This document shows positions 62,170 through 64,000 of a stretch of DNA of 64,000 nucleotides, one piece after another. Below the pieces are notes generated by a model, which ran no database searches, was not told the DNA's origin, and saw nothing but the letters and a program-made list of their open reading frames with translations. Made by a program: the position numbers and the translations under genes. Origin of the DNA: Metellina segmentata. Taxonomy: Eukaryota; Arthropoda; Arachnida; Araneae; Tetragnathidae. The DNA lies in assembly GCA_947359465.1 (NCBI GenBank), contig OX375872.1, forward strand, positions 142,618,171-142,682,170. The letters run 5' to 3'. The stretch's first letter is position 1, and the number at the start of each line of letters is the position of its first letter.

Positions 62170-62295
62170 GATTTTGACGAGATATATCGTCCTTCACGAT
62201 ACGACCAATTGCTTTACGACGAGATATCTCGTCATCAAGATATTACCGATGTTTTTATGATGACGAGATCAAGACCTGGTCAGTTTTCTTGACGA
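62170..62295. repeat. Dispersed relatives of the palindromic minisatellite
   Basis: Three degraded units contain gacgagatatatcgtcc, cgacgagatatctcgtcatc and tgatgacgagatcaagacc. They sit within the first monomer of the terminal satellite. Confidence 0.65.
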
Positions 62296-63452
62296 GATAC
62301 CTAGCCAAGACAACCATCAGGAGGGTTTATAGCTTGGGTTGATAGATTTCAACATCAGGAAGGAAAATATTGTACTTACAAGGAGAAACTGACTGCCAGT
62401 CTAGGCCGATGTTAACTCAAGCCCTTAGCTGACTCAATTTGAATGGTTATGGATCAAATAGATAAAATTTAAGTAATAATAAATAAAACAGTGTATAAAA
62501 AAGTGTAAAAAGGTAATAATATAAAAGTTTATTTAATAAAATTGATCTTAGTAAACCAAATGTCGATTTAAGGTTATGAATCAAACGAGTTTTAGTTTTT
62601 TGTGTTGAACAGAACATGATCATTGTTCTGTCTTGATTGAAATAAATTATATCTCGATACTTTATAGGTTTATCGATTTCGGTATAAAGAAAAAGGTAAA
62701 TGTTAACAAAGAGAATCTATGACTGAACTTCGCAGTCTTTACTGAGGACGCCTCAAGGCTTAAGCTGACTCAATTCGTATGGATGTCGAGATCGAAAGAG
62801 ATGAAATCTAAGAAATCAAAATATAAAAGTTAAATAAAATGATATTGGTAAATCAAAAATTTCAACTTTTTTTAAATTTTAAACCAAACGAGTTTTATTT
62901 GTGTCATACACAGGAACATGTTTGTCTTGATTGAAGCTACTTAGGTCTGTTTTGATAGTTTTAGGTTTATTGATTTTAGTATAAAGAAAAGGTAAATACT
63001 AACAAAGAAAAGCTCTAACTGAACTTTGCAGTTTTCACTGGGGATAACTCGATGATAAGCTGACTCAACTTGTATGACTAGAGATCCAAAGAAATAAAAT
63101 TTAAGAAGCCAAAAATGAAAAGTATATTTAAATAATATAAATAATATAAAAGCAATAATATGAAAATGATAACCATAAAGATATATTTAATAGAATTAAT
63201 CCTGGTTAACAAGATATCAATTGATCTGATTCTGAATCAAACGAACTTTAGCTATTGGTGGTGTCATATACAAGAACCTTAATACTACTTTGCCTTGATA
63301 CAAGCAGATTAGGTCCCTTTTAATAGCTTTTGTTAACAGTTTCAGCATAAAAAATGGTAAATGCAAACAAGGAGAGAAGTTTATTCTGGACATTTTCAAT
63401 TTAGACTGAGGTTAACTCAAGGCTTAAAATGACTCAATTTGCATGTTTAATG

Positions 63453-63601
63453 GTAATTTTAGTTAACGTCGTACTAGAGCAACACAACGGGCTATTGACG
63501 ACGGTCCGGAATCAGTCCCTTAAGGGAAAGATTCGAGGACAACGCCTCGTAATTTTGAACCACGGTCAGATGACGAAGCAACACCTGAGCTGGCACCCCA
63601 C
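63453..63601 (-). mobile_element. 5'-truncated family A SINE inside the terminal satellite
   Basis: gcatgtttaatg is duplicated at 63441-63452 and 63602-63613. Only the 3' half of the SINE is present, ending at the gagctggcacccca box. Confidence 0.92.
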
Positions 63602-64000
63602 GCATGTTTAATGATCCAAATATCTAAAATTTAAGAAGCCAAAATCAAACAAAAAGTATATTTACGCGTTAGTAATATAAAGAGTCTAGTAAAATTAACC
63701 CTGATAAATCCACCAAATTCTGATTCTGAATCAAATGAAATTCAGTTGCTTTTGTCATATACAAGAATTTAAATAGTACTTTGCCTAGATCGCGCAAAGC
63801 TGATTAGATTTCTTTTAAAAGCTAACAAGAAGACAAGCTTAGGCTGAACATATTCAGTCTAGATTGAGAATAACTCAAGGATTAAACTGATTCAAATTAC
63901 ATAGTTAGGGACCCAGAAGCTAAAATTTAAGAAGCCAAAACTAAAAAGTTTATTTACAACAATATAAAGGCATATTTAATACTGAATGAATGAAATTAAT

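Larger units (their letters stand above)
61990..64000 (+). repeat. Satellite of about 300-370-bp monomers, continues past the window
   Basis: Boxes attgatcctggtaaacca, tgaatcaaacgag(t)tttag, tgtgtcatacac and gactcaatt..atg..aaaatttaagaagc recur near 62035, 62540, 62840, 63195 and 63695. A truncated SINE interrupts one monomer at 63453-63601. Confidence 0.82.

Overview
This is a repeat-saturated piece of an animal nuclear genome, AT-rich with split genes, GT-AG introns and no operons. The mariner-like element with termini beginning CAGGGTGATTCA, the hAT, Helitron, CR1/Jockey-like and Ty3/gypsy relics, and the tRNA-derived SINEs point to an invertebrate, most likely an arthropod and possibly a chelicerate. 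That placement is inference. No bacterial, plasmid or phage gene organisation is present.

Two protein-coding genes can be supported. (1) The 3'-terminal coding exon of an unidentified gene (11095-11591, +) encodes a strongly acidic, disordered Glu/Thr/Ser/Pro tail; its upstream exons were not found. (2) A complete seven-exon gene for an acyl-protein thioesterase of the LYPLA1/LYPLA2 family (26872-43439, +, 217 aa) has every splice junction in phase, the GFSQGG nucleophile motif and the expected Asp and His regions. Its introns hold a minisatellite, three Tc1-like elements or fragments, a hAT MITE with a perfect 8-bp duplication, and two Helitron copies.

Region by region: 1-26.8 kb is mainly SINE fragments (about 30 pieces, some nested), an internally deleted mariner-like element (5319-6226), the acidic exon, a 5'-truncated LINE (about 15275-16094) and a decayed gypsy element with PPT and LTR (about 21385-23636). 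26.8-43.4 kb is the thioesterase gene. 43.4-47.1 kb is AT-rich non-coding. 47-54 kb holds micro-truncated SINE insertions, a decayed hAT element (48182-49374), the longest Helitron (50161-51701) and a second gypsy 3' end (about 53184-53833). 54-64 kb is dominated by satellites: GA-rich arrays, a 50-bp minisatellite, a roughly 350-bp satellite split by a TTAA-flanked transposon and two SINEs, a 42-bp palindromic minisatellite with a 409-bp higher-order duplication, and a 300-370-bp satellite running off the window.

The best material for a second look is the repeat biology. A SINE family leaves 12-15 nt target duplications even on 23-bp and 36-bp inserts. A second SINE body carries the same tRNA-like head with a different tail. 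A non-autonomous Helitron family has hairpin-rich 3' ends. A dispersed palindromic minisatellite recurs at several loci. I found no evidence of a novel enzymatic or defence system. All positions were read by eye, so repeat edges without a visible target duplication may be off by tens of bases.
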